Counted from the stretch's first letter, positions 43,810-57,410 are shown. The stretch is 64,000 nucleotides of DNA from Aerococcus mictus (GCF_003286595.3 NZ_CP132985.1:1550001-1614000); one strand, 5' to 3'. The notes: generated by a model not told the origin, from the letters alone. Numbers and translations are program-made.

Positions 43810-44948
43810 ATGGCTAGTATTAAAAAAGATAAAAAGACAAAAAAGTGGTATTGTCGAGTATCTTATCAAGTAGACGGCAAGAATAAAACAAAAGCAAAGA
43901 AAGGATTTAGGACTAAAAAAGAAGCAGAGTTATTCGCCTCCAAAGTGGAAGATCGACTATTTAAAGGTCAAAGCATTGACGAAGCTTGGTATGGTAAGAA
44001 ACCTAAAGAGCAGATATTTGCTAACTACTTTGAAAAGTGGTGTGAAACCTATCGCATGTCCGGAAATATCTCCCTAAGCACTTACAACAAATATATCGCG
44101 GAGATAAAGCGTGTAAGAGAATTTTTTGGAGATGAAGAATTAACTAAGATCACATTACAAGAGTACCAAGAATTTTTAAATAAACGCGGAAACGGCCGGT
44201 CTCAAGACAGCGTACGTAAAACGCACGGGCGACTCAACGCATGCTTTAAAAGGGCTCAATATGACGGTCTAATCGTCAGTAATCCCGCTTTTGACGCCAA
44301 GATTAACTACACTAACGTAGGGTCGCATCGGGTAAAATATTATACTGAAGCAGAAGCTAAAACGCTGTTTAAGTTATTTAAAAAAGAGATTAATATCAAA
44401 AACGTCTTTTTATACATCGCCCTGTCCACAGGATTGAGACTCGGAGAATTTATGGCCTAGCCTGGGAAAATATCGATAAAGGCATCTTATCAGTAAAAAG
44501 GTCATATAGCTTTATCGATCGGAAATTTACAGAAGGGAAAACCTTTTCAGCGCAAAGGACTATCAAAATCAGCCGTGAGTGTCAGTTAATTGTTAAGTAG
44601 TTTAAGTTAAAAACACCACATAATAGCAAATATTTATTTGTAGAAAAAGTAGGCAAAGAACATTATGATCCCTTTATTACTGACACGGCCATACGAGAAT
44701 ATTTTAAAGATCTATGTCGGAAAAATAATTTGCCGGTACTCCGTATCCACGATTTAAGGCACACCCATTGCAGCCTGTTGATTTTTAAAGGGATGTCTAT
44801 CCATTACATCAGTAAGCGGTTAGGGCATAAAAATGTAACTATCACCCTTGAAAAATACTCTCATCTCATTGACGAGTTTGAACAAAGGGAAAATGAAAAG
44901 ATCGACAATATCATGGAAGAGTTAGAGTTCAAAAATAGTTCAAACTAA
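43810..44948 (+). pseudogene. int: Tyrosine integrase, broken twice
   Basis: A phage/ICE-type tyrosine recombinase of about 380 residues. The N-terminal arm-binding domain, core-binding domain and catalytic parts STGLRLGEF (first Arg), HDLRHTH (HxxR) and LGHKNVTITLEKYSHL (His and Tyr) are all readable. One base is missing near 44454 (ATGGCCTAG instead of ATGGGCCTAG), which shifts the frame to a stop at 44460, and a second in-frame TAG lies at 44598. The start is ATG 43810 with AGGAAGG upstream. The element therefore cannot excise by its own enzyme. Confidence 0.9.
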
Positions 44949-44955
44949 TTCTCAC

Positions 44956-45060
44956 TTCTTTGATTTTCTATGACATTCTCGAAAATGAAAAAACCCCTAG
45001 AAACGCCGTCACATCAACGTTTCCAGGGATTCATAAAAAGTTCTTTGACGTTCTTTGATT
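44956..45060. repeat. TTCTTTGA direct repeats, possible integrase arm sites
   Basis: TTCTTTGATT occurs at 44956 and 45051 and TTCTTTGACG at 45041, between the integrase end and tRNA-Leu. Short direct repeats beside an integrase gene often are its arm-type sites. A second att copy was not found. Confidence 0.3.
44987..45031 (-). terminator. Terminator of the rRNA/tRNA operon
   Basis: On the minus strand TCCCTGGAAACG pairs with CGTTTCTAGGGG, followed by six T, 39 nt after tRNA-Leu. Confidence 0.85.
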
Positions 45061-45069
45061 ACGTCATAA

Positions 45070-45153
45070 TGCCGGCGGTGGGGGTCGAACCCACACGTCC
45101 GTGAGGACACGGGATTTTGAGTCCCGCGCGTCTGCCAATTCCGCCACGCCGGC
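45070..45153 (-). tRNA. tRNA-Leu(CAA)
   Basis: Cloverleaf with long variable arm; anticodon loop CTCAAAA. CCA is not encoded. It is the last gene of the operon and a substrate of the TrmL encoded at 4369. Confidence 0.93.
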
Positions 45154-45164
45154 TTATATATAAA

Positions 45165-45235
45165 AGGCGGTAGCCGGATTTGAACCGGCGATAAAGGTTT
45201 TGCAGACCCGTGCCTTACCCCTTGGCTATACCGCC
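45165..45235 (-). tRNA. tRNA-Cys(GCA)
   Basis: 71-nt cloverleaf, anticodon loop CTGCAAA, discriminator U as usual for tRNA-Cys. Confidence 0.93.
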
Positions 45236-45253
45236 ATATTTAATTAAAAACTA

Positions 45254-45276
45254 ACCTCTTCTTTTAAGAAGAGGTC
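45254..45276 (-). terminator. Hairpin between tRNA-Gln and tRNA-Cys
   Basis: CCTCTTC and GAAGAGG form a 7-bp stem followed on the minus strand by a TTAGTTTTT tail. It may be a partial terminator or a processing site in the tRNA array. Confidence 0.5.
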
Positions 45277-45309
45277 TAAACAATTACCACTAGCATGATA
45301 ATCATCAAA

Positions 45310-45381
45310 CTGGGGTAGCTGGATTCGAACCAACGCATGACAGAGTCAAAGTCTGTTGCCTTACCGCTTGGCGATACCCCA
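45310..45381 (-). tRNA. tRNA-Gln(TTG)
   Basis: 72-nt cloverleaf with U1:A72 and G73; anticodon loop CTTTGAC. Confidence 0.93.
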
Positions 45382-45388
45382 ATGTAAG

Positions 45389-45462
45389 GGCGAACGAGGG
45401 GAATCGAACCCCCGAGTGTCGGAGCCACAATCCGATGCGTTAACCACTTCGCCACGTTCGCC
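45389..45462 (-). tRNA. tRNA-His(GTG)
   Basis: Anticodon loop TTGTGGC; an eight-pair acceptor stem including the extra G-1:C73 pair diagnostic of tRNA-His. Confidence 0.93.
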
Positions 45463-45488
45463 ATATATATGATATATAACAGGTTTAA

Positions 45489-45559
45489 CAGGGACACTAG
45501 GAATCGAACCCAGATCGACGGTTTTGGAGACCGTAGTTTTACCGTTAAACTATGTCCCT
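45489..45559 (-). tRNA. tRNA-Trp(CCA)
   Basis: 71-nt cloverleaf, anticodon loop CTCCAAA, discriminator G. Confidence 0.93.
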
Positions 45560-45588
45560 ATTCTCAAATGAGAATAGTTATCATTTTA

Positions 45589-45669
45589 TGGAGGGAAGAG
45601 GATTCGAACCTCTGAACCCGAAGGAACGGATTTACAGTCCGCTGCGTTTGGCCGCTTCGCTATCCCTCC
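45589..45669 (-). tRNA. tRNA-Tyr(GTA)
   Basis: 81-nt cloverleaf with long variable arm; anticodon loop CTGTAAA. Confidence 0.93.
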
Positions 45670-45676
45670 TAATGGA

Positions 45677-45749
45677 TGGTCCGAGACAGAATCGAACTGC
45701 CGACACCTTGAGCTTCAATCAAGTGCTCTACCAACTGAGCTATCGGACC
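45677..45749 (-). tRNA. tRNA-Phe(GAA)
   Basis: 73-nt cloverleaf, anticodon loop TTGAAGC. Confidence 0.93.
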
Positions 45750-45761
45750 CCATTATAAGAA

Positions 45762-45834
45762 CGGTCCGGACGGGATTTGAACCCGCGATCTCCTCCGTGA
45801 CAGGGAGGCATGTTAACCCCTACACCACCGGACC
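45762..45834 (-). tRNA. tRNA-Asp(GTC)
   Basis: 73-nt cloverleaf, anticodon loop CTGTCAC, discriminator G. Confidence 0.93.
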
Positions 45835-45847
45835 AATATATGAATAA

Positions 45848-45920
45848 TGGAGAATGAGGGGCTCGAACCCCCGACATTCTGCTTGTAAGGCAGACGCTCT
45901 CCCAGCTGAGCTAATTCTCC
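45848..45920 (-). tRNA. tRNA-Val(TAC)
   Basis: 73-nt cloverleaf, anticodon loop CTTACAA. Confidence 0.93.
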
Positions 45921-45941
45921 TGATTACTCTTAAAGAAGTAA

Positions 45942-46013
45942 TGACCCGTACGGGAATCGAACCCGTGTTACCGCCGTGAAAGGGCGGTGTCTTAACCGCT
46001 TGACCAACGGGCC
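45942..46013 (-). tRNA. tRNA-Glu(TTC)
   Basis: 72-nt cloverleaf, anticodon loop CTTTCAC; the second acceptor pair is G:U. Confidence 0.93.
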
Positions 46014-46031
46014 AACAAAATAAATATAAAA

Positions 46032-46118
46032 CGGAGAGTAAGGGATTCGAACCCTTGAAACGGTCTCCCGTTTACACGATTTCCAATCGTGCTCCTTCGG
46101 CCTCTCGGACAACTCTCC
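46032..46118 (-). tRNA. tRNA-Ser(GGA)
   Basis: 87-nt cloverleaf with long variable arm; anticodon loop TTGGAAA, discriminator G. Confidence 0.93.
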
Positions 46119-46152
46119 AATAGCTTAAAGCCTGAGGACTCACTCGCCATAA

Positions 46153-46226
46153 CTCCGCAAGTAGGACTCGAACCTACGACATCTTGATTAACAGTCAAGC
46201 GCTACTACCAACTGAGCTATTGCGGA
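46153..46226 (-). tRNA. tRNA-Asn(GTT)
   Basis: 74-nt cloverleaf, anticodon loop CTGTTAA, U1:A72 and G73. It is the first tRNA after 5S rRNA. Confidence 0.93.
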
Positions 46227-46239
46227 ATAAAATAAGATT

Positions 46240-46357
46240 GCACGGCAACGTCCTAGTCTCACAGGGGGCAACCCCCAACTACATTCGGCGCTAAGAAGCT
46301 TAACTGCTGTGTTCGGTATGGATACAGGTGGGTCCTTCTTGCCATCGTCACCGTACA
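46240..46357 (-). rRNA. 5S ribosomal RNA
   Basis: About 118 nt on the minus strand with the conserved CCGAACACAGCAGTTAAG and closing stem TGTACGGTG/CGTTGCCGTGCA-like ends. The exact ends are approximate. Confidence 0.93.
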
Positions 46358-46431
46358 ATTTATTTTTTGAGCTTGTTCGCTCAAAACTGAATCTATCATC
46401 ATCCCTTAAACCTCATACAACCTTATCCTTT

Positions 46432-51096
<4,665 letters not shown>

Positions 51097-51236
51097 CATG
51101 AGCGTTGATAGCTCATTGTTTGCTGACTAGTTATAGTCTGGTCTAGACTTATTGTTTGAATTGTTGGTTCATCAACAAAATGTTGATGCCCTACACATTT
51201 GGTTCGTCTTCTTTGTTCAGTTTTCAAAGGTCTAAT

Positions 51237-51260
51237 CTCGCTGTCTTCTGTGACAGCGAC
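51237..51260 (-). other. Leader hairpin of the rRNA operon
   Basis: CGCTGTC and GACAGCG pair 7 bp around a short loop just downstream of the proximal promoter; the role is unknown, possibly antitermination or processing. Confidence 0.5.
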
Positions 51261-51266
51261 TTAATT

Positions 51267-51296
51267 AGTATACCATAGCTTTCAAACGCTTGTCAA
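51267..51296 (-). promoter_or_regulatory. rRNA operon promoter, proximal
   Basis: TTGACA, 18 nt and TATACT on the minus strand. Confidence 0.85.
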
Positions 51297-51383
51297 CAAC
51301 TTTTTTAAAAGTTTTTTTGAAGCAGTTGAAGTTGGTTAATCAATTAAGTTTTACCAATCAATTTTATCTGATCAGCAAGAATT

Positions 51384-51413
51384 ATTATAGCTTATCGCTA
51401 AGTTGTTTGTCAA
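51384..51413 (-). promoter_or_regulatory. rRNA operon promoter, middle
   Basis: TTGACA, 18 nt and TATAAT on the minus strand, both boxes perfect consensus. Confidence 0.88.
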
Positions 51414-51482
51414 CAAGTTTTTTGATTTATTTTCTTAAGTGTTTTAAGGAACAAATCATTTCTCGTGAGAAACAACTTTTAT

Positions 51483-51511
51483 AGAATACCAAGTTCCCTA
51501 TTGATTGTCAA
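51483..51511 (-). promoter_or_regulatory. rRNA operon promoter, distal
   Basis: TTGACA, 17 nt and TATTCT on the minus strand. The three promoters share an AAAAAAGTT-like stretch just upstream of the -35. Confidence 0.75.
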
Positions 51512-51584
51512 TAACTTTTTTCTAACTTTTTTCATAATTAATTATTCTTAGCTGTGCATATCCTAATAATGACTAGTCTTATCT

Positions 51585-52406
51585 CTATTTGGGCGAGTTT
51601 TCTTCCTTAAAACCGGTAAAATGATAAGCCATAATGAGCTGTCCGATACTTAATAGGATCACTAGAAGTGCCATTAGACGATTATTTAAGTGAAAGTAGC
51701 CCCATAGACTTGTCAGGAGGCTAGGTAGAATTAAGGAAAGTAAAATGGCGCCGTAGCATTCCTTCAGATTATAAAAATCCAAGCGCTGAGCTAGCCGCAA
51801 GCGGTTGAGGACCACAGTAGCTAATAGGCTATATAGGATAAGAAAAAGTAAAAAAAGAAGATGACGCATGCCGACGAATAAGTATTTCTGGCTCTTACGA
51901 TAGTTTTTCTGATAGTTTTGATAGAACTGCTCCAGTAAGTCCTGACTACTTAGCTTATCCTGAGTGCTTCTATTATAAGCTGCGGAAAAGTCATCGCCTT
52001 CTCGAGGTTGATAGACCATCATATCTTCTAGAAAGATATAGGCCGAGGGGTTATTCAGGAAAAGAGTGTCTAATTCTTCCAGTTCAGGTAAAATCCCGAT
52101 ACTTATTGCTGGCGCATCTATTTTTTCCTTCTTCTCTTTAGCCCCATCTCGGGGAACTAATTGCCCTTCTTGGAGTTCATAGTCTTTTAGCTTCTGGTCA
52201 ACACTTTGACTGGGGAAGTCGGCTAGTAATTCTTGGTAACTTTGGTCAAAGACTTCATTATTTACCCCCTCAAAGCGCCAAGCAAAGGGTAAGGTTAAAA
52301 CTAGACTTAGGGCAAGAATAACTATGACCATTCCAAATGTGTTGAGTGAGCGTCTTTGTCGATAGACATAGGCAGAAGTTAAAATATTTTTTAAAGAAGA
52401 GCACAT
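51585..52406 (-). CDS. DUF1189-like membrane protein
   Basis: A 273-residue membrane protein: one helix near the N-terminus (about 25-42), an outside domain of about 130 residues (FEGVNNEVFDQSYQELLADF onward), then three or four helices at the C-terminus. This plan and the N-terminal FxxYRQRR-like stretch fit DUF1189, some members of which sit beside maltose genes. The frame extends to 52520, overlapping proC, but AAAGGAA before the ATG at 52406 gives the better start. No function is assigned. Confidence 0.55.
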   Translation of the reverse strand: MCSSLKNILTSAYVYRQRRSLNTFGMVIVILALSLVLTLPFAWRFEGVNNEVFDQSYQELLADFPSQSVDQKLKDYELQEGQLVPRDGAKEKKEKIDAPAISIGILPELEELDTLFLNNPSAYIFLEDMMVYQPREGDDFSAAYNRSTQDKLSSQDLLEQFYQNYQKNYRKSQKYLFVGMRHLLFLLFLILYSLLATVVLNRLRLAQRLDFYNLKECYGAILLSLILPSLLTSLWGYFHLNNRLMALLVILLSIGQLIMAYHFTGFKEENSPK

Positions 52407-52470
52407 GAAGGGGTTCCTTTCTGCTATGATATTTTCAGAAAATACTTGTAAGTGATAGGAGTGCGTATCT

Positions 52471-53268
52471 ATGAAAACGATTGCCGTTATTGGAGCTGGA
52501 AATATGGGCCAAGCCCTCATTGCCGGCTTACAATCCAGTGGCCACCAAGCTCAGTTAGAAATTAAGGCCGCTACTGCTAGCCAAGCCAGCGCAGATAAAG
52601 TTGCAAAGCATTTTGACATTGCCTGCTCAACTGATAACCAGACCTGTGCCCAGGCTGCTGACCTCGTCATTGTGGCAGTGAAACCTTATCTAATGGACCA
52701 GGTGTTGGACGAAATCAAGAACAGTCTCAAAGCGGATGCCATTATCGTCACCGTAGCAGCTGGTTATAGTCTAGAACAAGCAGCGGCAATCCTTGGTAAA
52801 GAACAAGCGCTTGTCCGCATCATGCCAAACACTGCCGTAAAAATCGGCCAAGGGGTGATTGCGATGACCGCTAATGACCAGGTCTCCGCTAAGGACTATC
52901 AAGCAGTTAAAGACTTATTCCAAGGGCTAGGCTTAGTTGCTGAAGTCAGTGAAGACCAATTTGCAACCATCACGGGACTGTCTGGCTCTAGCCCAACCAT
53001 TGTCTACATGCTGATCGAAGCCATGGCAGACGCCGGATGTCAACAAGGTCTTCCCCGGTCTCAAGCTCAAAACTTAGCCGCCCAAACCGTCTTGGGAGCT
53101 GCCGCTATGGTCGTAGAAACTGGCCAACACCCCGGTCAACTAAAGGATGCCGTCTGCTCACCTGCTGGCACCTCCATTGAATGCGTTCGTAAGGCAGAGG
53201 AAAAAGGCTTACGAACCGCTGCCATGGAAGCTGTCATTGCTGCTTGCCAAAAAGCCAAGGGCAAGTAA
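52471..53268 (+). CDS. proC: Pyrroline-5-carboxylate reductase
   Basis: A 265-residue NAD(P)H-dependent enzyme making proline from 1-pyrroline-5-carboxylate. The Rossmann motif IGAGNMGQALI is at 6-16. VIVAVKPYLMDQVL and VRIMPNTAVKIGQG are typical, and the C-terminal dimerisation part has GLSGSSPTIVYMLIEA and the family signature near PGQLKDAVCSPAGTS. ATAGGAG lies 9 nt before the ATG. No other proline genes are near, so it may serve recycling. Confidence 0.94.
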   Translation: MKTIAVIGAGNMGQALIAGLQSSGHQAQLEIKAATASQASADKVAKHFDIACSTDNQTCAQAADLVIVAVKPYLMDQVLDEIKNSLKADAIIVTVAAGYSLEQAAAILGKEQALVRIMPNTAVKIGQGVIAMTANDQVSAKDYQAVKDLFQGLGLVAEVSEDQFATITGLSGSSPTIVYMLIEAMADAGCQQGLPRSQAQNLAAQTVLGAAAMVVETGQHPGQLKDAVCSPAGTSIECVRKAEEKGLRTAAMEAVIAACQKAKGK

Positions 53269-53329
53269 GCCAGTTAGCCGCGCACATAGAACTCAATTTC
53301 CAACAGAAAATTAGCTACTTGCAGCAAGA

Positions 53330-53360
53330 AGGGCTATCCCAGGATAGCCTTTTTTATTTT
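53330..53360 (+). terminator. proC terminator
   Basis: GGCTATCC and GGATAGCC form an 8-bp stem with a two-base loop, followed by a T run. Confidence 0.88.
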
Positions 53361-53392
53361 TCCATCATAAATCGAGACTTTCTAAAGCACAT

Positions 53393-53848
53393 CTAGTTGA
53401 TGCCTTGGCAGTCAGGACAGATTCCGTAAAACTCTAGGTGGTGGCCGGTAATTTCAAATTGAGTAGCCTCTACCGCATAGTCTTCCACTTCAGTCAGGGC
53501 TTGCTCGACTTTAGCCGCATCGGGATAATAGACATCGACGATTTTTCCGCAGTTTTGACAAATGATGTGATAGTGCTTTTTCAAGAAGAAGTCGAAATGG
53601 GTGGCCCCATCATTGGCACGTACTTCCTTAACCAGGTTAATATCGGTAAAGATATTCAAGGTATTATATACCGTTGCTAAACTCACCGATTGATCTTCTT
53701 GGGAGAGCTCTTGATAGACTTGTTCGGCAGTAGGATGATGGTCAGCCACAATCAGATGTTTTAGTATTTTTTTCCGTGGGGAGGTTAGGCGAATACGGCG
53801 TTCACGCAAATAAGCGACCGCATCGACATATAATTGCTCATAATCCAT
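53393..53848 (-). CDS. perR: Peroxide-sensing Fur-family regulator PerR
   Basis: A 151-residue Fur-family repressor with an N-terminal winged helix and C-terminal dimer domain. Structural zinc pairs CQNC and CPDC are present. Regulatory metal ligands match PerR: His in DHHPTAEQVY, Asp in HFDF, HYH, and Asp in KIVDVYYP, the residue that separates PerR from Fur or Zur. Peroxide oxidises Fe-bound His residues and relieves repression. A half-site like the Per box, TTATAATTGAAA, is about 30 nt upstream of the start, suggesting autoregulation. Confidence 0.85.
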   Translation of the reverse strand: MDYEQLYVDAVAYLRERRIRLTSPRKKILKHLIVADHHPTAEQVYQELSQEDQSVSLATVYNTLNIFTDINLVKEVRANDGATHFDFFLKKHYHIICQNCGKIVDVYYPDAAKVEQALTEVEDYAVEATQFEITGHHLEFYGICPDCQGIN

Positions 53849-54031
53849 GTGTTGTCTTCCTTTCCATCAGCCCTTTAGCTAATTATAATTGAAAGCCTGT
53901 AAAATATCATATTTTTCCCTTAAGTTGTTAAAATTCTCACTTATGCTTATTGAAGAAAATCATGCTATGCTATATAGTAATTCAAGGTCTTAATGGTATC
54001 GATTAAAATAGAAAAGGACGATTAAAAACCA

Positions 54032-55147
54032 ATGAAATTAGGTGCTCGCACGATAAAAACCGGCATTGGCGTCATGCTAGCCATGGTTATCTCTAGCCTC
54101 CTACCCCATATTGAGATTATGCAACCAACATTTGTTGCGGTTCTAGGACTGCAACAATCCGTTAAAAAAACCTGGTATACCCTATTTAGGCGGGGAGCTG
54201 CTGCTTTCTTAGGTGGCTTAACCGCCGTGGTCATGTCTTACTTCTTTGGAAATAGTCCCATTGTGGTTGGTCTGACCGTCATTATTTTTATCGCTATTAT
54301 GAATGCCATTCAACTCCAAGACGTGATCTCCCTGGCCACAATTACCGTCGTTATCATCATGCTACAGCCTGTCGATAACGTCAATGACTTAATCGGCATT
54401 GCGACTTCCCGGGTGATTGAAAACATCCTCGGTGTGGTGATCTCCTTCTTGGTGAATGTCTTTATCATGCCACCTAAGTATGACAACGTCCTCTACAAGG
54501 AAATTTCGGACACCTCTTCAGAAGTATTGATTCGACTACGAGCCATCTTGAGAAAAAATGGTGAGTATTCTTCCCTGACTTCAGACTTGGACTGGGCCTA
54601 TAAGCGGATCAACTATATTCGCGATCTCTTCCAACTTTCTAAAGAAGAACCCATTTGGTTTGCCAGTCGCAGGGTATCAAGAAAACGGCAGTTAGTGGTT
54701 TATCGGAGCTTCATCCAATCTTTATTAGATATGACTAATTTACTCCATACTATCCACACCCATACCAATATTCTCTTTGTGATTGATGATGACCTGCGGA
54801 TTCAAATACGTGAGCGGATTGAAACCCTCTGTGCCGCCCATGAGCAGATCTTCCTTAAATTTGACGGCCGCATCTCACCGGCTGAGGTGAACTTCTTCCA
54901 GCCTACTAAGATGCGCCGCCAGGAGTTGATGAATCATATCATCAAAGAAACCGACCTCAACCGAGGTTCAGAAACAGAATCCTTGAACTACCGGATTGAA
55001 AAGAGCAACTCCTTAATCTTAATCACCGGAGCCATGATCAAGGTCGAGAGTTCTCTCATCCATCTCAATACCCTGGTTCGCTCCTACCATACCCATCACG
55101 AAGAAGACCATGACCATTACGCCTTAAAAGATAAATTAGATAGTTAA
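54032..55147 (+). CDS. Aromatic acid exporter family membrane protein
   Basis: A 371-residue protein: about four to five membrane helices in the first 145 residues (FUSC/ArAE_1-type half), then a mostly helical cytoplasmic domain. Motifs such as LGARTIKTGIGVMLA at the start and SRVIENILGVVISFLVN near 130 match the YgaE/YqjA-like DUF939 family. The family is thought to export aromatic acids, but the substrate here is unknown. A terminator follows directly. Confidence 0.8.
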   Translation: MKLGARTIKTGIGVMLAMVISSLLPHIEIMQPTFVAVLGLQQSVKKTWYTLFRRGAAAFLGGLTAVVMSYFFGNSPIVVGLTVIIFIAIMNAIQLQDVISLATITVVIIMLQPVDNVNDLIGIATSRVIENILGVVISFLVNVFIMPPKYDNVLYKEISDTSSEVLIRLRAILRKNGEYSSLTSDLDWAYKRINYIRDLFQLSKEEPIWFASRRVSRKRQLVVYRSFIQSLLDMTNLLHTIHTHTNILFVIDDDLRIQIRERIETLCAAHEQIFLKFDGRISPAEVNFFQPTKMRRQELMNHIIKETDLNRGSETESLNYRIEKSNSLILITGAMIKVESSLIHLNTLVRSYHTHHEEDHDHYALKDKLDS

Positions 55148-55209
55148 AAAGACTCGAGCTGATCAGTCGGTAAATGACCTGACAATGATAGGCTCGAGTT
55201 TTTCTTTTA
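55146..55209. terminator. Terminator between exporter and pullulanase genes
   Basis: ACTCGAGC (55152) pairs with GCTCGAGT (55192), with A-run and T-run on either side. Confidence 0.82.
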
Positions 55210-55222
55210 ATCAATAAATTAG

Positions 55223-57223
55223 CTAAGATTTTTCTGATCCTTGCTGTTTCAAAATACTTAGTGACAGTTCCTCAACGACAAGGGGATGTTCATTACTTAA
55301 CAAAGGCTTCTCTTCATCGGCAGCGAGAAAATGATAGTCTTTTGCCAAAAGCTGCCAATCACCCTCTGGTAAGGTAAAACGAATGGTATTGGTCTGTCCA
55401 TTAAATACCAGCAGGTAATCAGCGCCTTCTTCATGGTAAAGAAGAGCAATAATTTGAAAATCTGCCTTCAAAACCTCCACTGCCTGGTCAATGCTTTTGA
55501 AAGCAGACAAGTGAAAGACTGGGTGAGCCTGGCGAAAAGCAATCAGATCACTCAAATAGTCCACGGCATTCCGGTATTTATCGCGCAAGGACCAGTCAAT
55601 CTTGTTGATACGATCCCCATGGCGGTAAGAATTACGGACACCTTGCTTAGTCCGGAAGAATTCCTGGCCGGCATGCAAGAAGGGGATCCCTTGACTTAAG
55701 AGGACAAGGCTATTGGCGAGCAGTTGCCGCTTTTGCCGCTTGGCATGACTTTCAAAGCTATGAGTAATGGCTAGTTTATCCCATAGAGTCCAGTTATCAT
55801 GGGCAGCCACATATTTAACCAATTGCAGGGGCGACTTGACGTTAATAGCCAACTTATTCAACCGCTCCCCACCCAAAAAACTGGCTAAGAGCGTCCGCTC
55901 CACAGAAAACTTACCACTGGCATAACCGGTATCCATACCCTCCCCTTGGTCAGACCCCTTGACACTGTCACGAAAATGGTCGTCAAAATAGGCAATCCGA
56001 GGAGTCTTATAAGCATTGACTAGGCAAGCCTTGTCTTCATCGGGCAGGTAGGTTCCTAAGTTCCAACCTTCTCCTAAGATAAGGATACTTGGATCAATGG
56101 CATCTAAAGCTTGGCGGACTTGATTCATGGTCTTGACGTCATGGATTCCCATTAAGTCAAAGCGAAAACCATCAACGTGGTACTCCGTGGCCCAGTAGCA
56201 TACCGAGCGGACAATATACTCTCGCATCATCTTTCTTTCTGAGGCGGTATCATTTCCCACACCCGTCCCATTACTAATGGTGCCATCGGGGTCACGACGG
56301 AAATAATAGTTAGGGACAGTCAGTTCCAGGGGGTGGTTTATGTAATCATAGACATGATTGTAGACCACATCCATAATTACACGAAGGCCCGCTTGGTGGA
56401 GGGATTGGACCATGGTTTTCATTTCTTTAATCCGGCAGATGGGATCAGCAGCATCCGTGGCATAAGAACCTTCAGGAACATTGTAATCGCTAGGATCGTA
56501 ACCCCAATTATAATTATCGCTATCCTCGATCCCTTCAATTACCGTCTTAAAGTCAGCCATGGGCAGGAGCTGGACGTGGCTGATTCCTAAGTCCTTTAGG
56601 TAGTCGAGGCCAGTACTCTGTCCTTTAGGCGTTTTAGTCCCTTTTTGACTGAGACCCAGAAATTTACCCCGCCACTTAGGCTTGACTCCTGAATTATCCG
56701 CACTAGTCAAATCTCTCACACTGGCTTCATAAATTACCGCTTGAGAAAGACTCTTCAGAGCGGGCGCTCGGTCTTGGTCCCAATTAGTGGGATTAGTCCG
56801 AGACAAATCAACCACCACACTGCGCTGACTATTCTGAGTTGCTCCAAGGGCATAAGGGTCTCTCGTAAAATTAGTCTTCCCATTGGGAAAGGATACCTTA
56901 TAAAGATAGGCGGTATTGTGCCAATCACCAGGAAGATCTAGACCAAAAACACCTCGTGCTTGACGTTGCATAGGATATTGGGCTTGTCGATTACTATATA
57001 AGTCCTGGTAAATGAGCAGGCTGACTTCACTGGCCAGGGGCGCCCAAAGTCGAAAACTAGTCGCTTCTGGCCGGTAGTTAGCCCCTAACCGGGCTTGACT
57101 AGCAAAACAGTCATCGAATTCTGGATCTCTGACCAGGTCATCCATGGCTTGGTCTAAGCTAGAGCCTTGGGGAGGGATCCCCTGGAGGATTTTATCTAAA
57201 CGTTCTTCTAATTGATTTTTCAC
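55223..57223 (-). CDS. pulA: Type I pullulanase (GH13_14)
   Basis: A 666-residue intracellular debranching enzyme that cuts alpha-1,6 bonds in glycogen-like or malto-oligosaccharides. An N-terminal CBM48 (about 45-140) precedes the GH13 barrel. The pullulanase signature YNWGYDP is near 240, followed by DVVYNHVYDY, GFRFDLMGIHD (nucleophile Asp), ILGEGWNLG (acid Glu) and AAHDNWTLWDK. There is no signal peptide. The start is GTG with GAGG upstream. No glycogen operon is beside it. Confidence 0.93.
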   Translation of the reverse strand: MKNQLEERLDKILQGIPPQGSSLDQAMDDLVRDPEFDDCFASQARLGANYRPEATSFRLWAPLASEVSLLIYQDLYSNRQAQYPMQRQARGVFGLDLPGDWHNTAYLYKVSFPNGKTNFTRDPYALGATQNSQRSVVVDLSRTNPTNWDQDRAPALKSLSQAVIYEASVRDLTSADNSGVKPKWRGKFLGLSQKGTKTPKGQSTGLDYLKDLGISHVQLLPMADFKTVIEGIEDSDNYNWGYDPSDYNVPEGSYATDAADPICRIKEMKTMVQSLHQAGLRVIMDVVYNHVYDYINHPLELTVPNYYFRRDPDGTISNGTGVGNDTASERKMMREYIVRSVCYWATEYHVDGFRFDLMGIHDVKTMNQVRQALDAIDPSILILGEGWNLGTYLPDEDKACLVNAYKTPRIAYFDDHFRDSVKGSDQGEGMDTGYASGKFSVERTLLASFLGGERLNKLAINVKSPLQLVKYVAAHDNWTLWDKLAITHSFESHAKRQKRQLLANSLVLLSQGIPFLHAGQEFFRTKQGVRNSYRHGDRINKIDWSLRDKYRNAVDYLSDLIAFRQAHPVFHLSAFKSIDQAVEVLKADFQIIALLYHEEGADYLLVFNGQTNTIRFTLPEGDWQLLAKDYHFLAADEEKPLLSNEHPLVVEELSLSILKQQGSEKS

Positions 57224-57319
57224 TTAATAACCTCTTCGTATGCTTCTTACTCACTCATCTTCTCCTTCATTATAACCAGGATGGGCGTATTTAGCTATCT
57301 TGGCTATTGAAACAGGCCA

Positions 57320-57370
57320 TAAAAAAAGCAGTCAGCTCTCAACTAATTGCTAGCTAGAGCTGACTGCTAC
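57320..57370 (-). terminator. Terminator of the SGNH-like protein gene
   Basis: GCAGTCAGCTCT and AGAGCTGACTGC form a 12-bp stem; the minus strand continues with seven T. Confidence 0.9.
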
Positions 57371-57410
57371 TGTTAAAACCGCGCTCAAAATGACTGACAC
57401 AAGAATTAAA

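Noticed and set aside
51290..51484. Plus-strand frame of 64 codons upstream of the rRNA operon
   Set aside because: It overlaps the tandem rRNA promoters, has no ribosome site and a biased composition.
52407..52520. N-terminal extension of the DUF1189-like gene overlapping proC
   Set aside because: The extension is antisense to the proC start, and a good ribosome site precedes the ATG at 52406.
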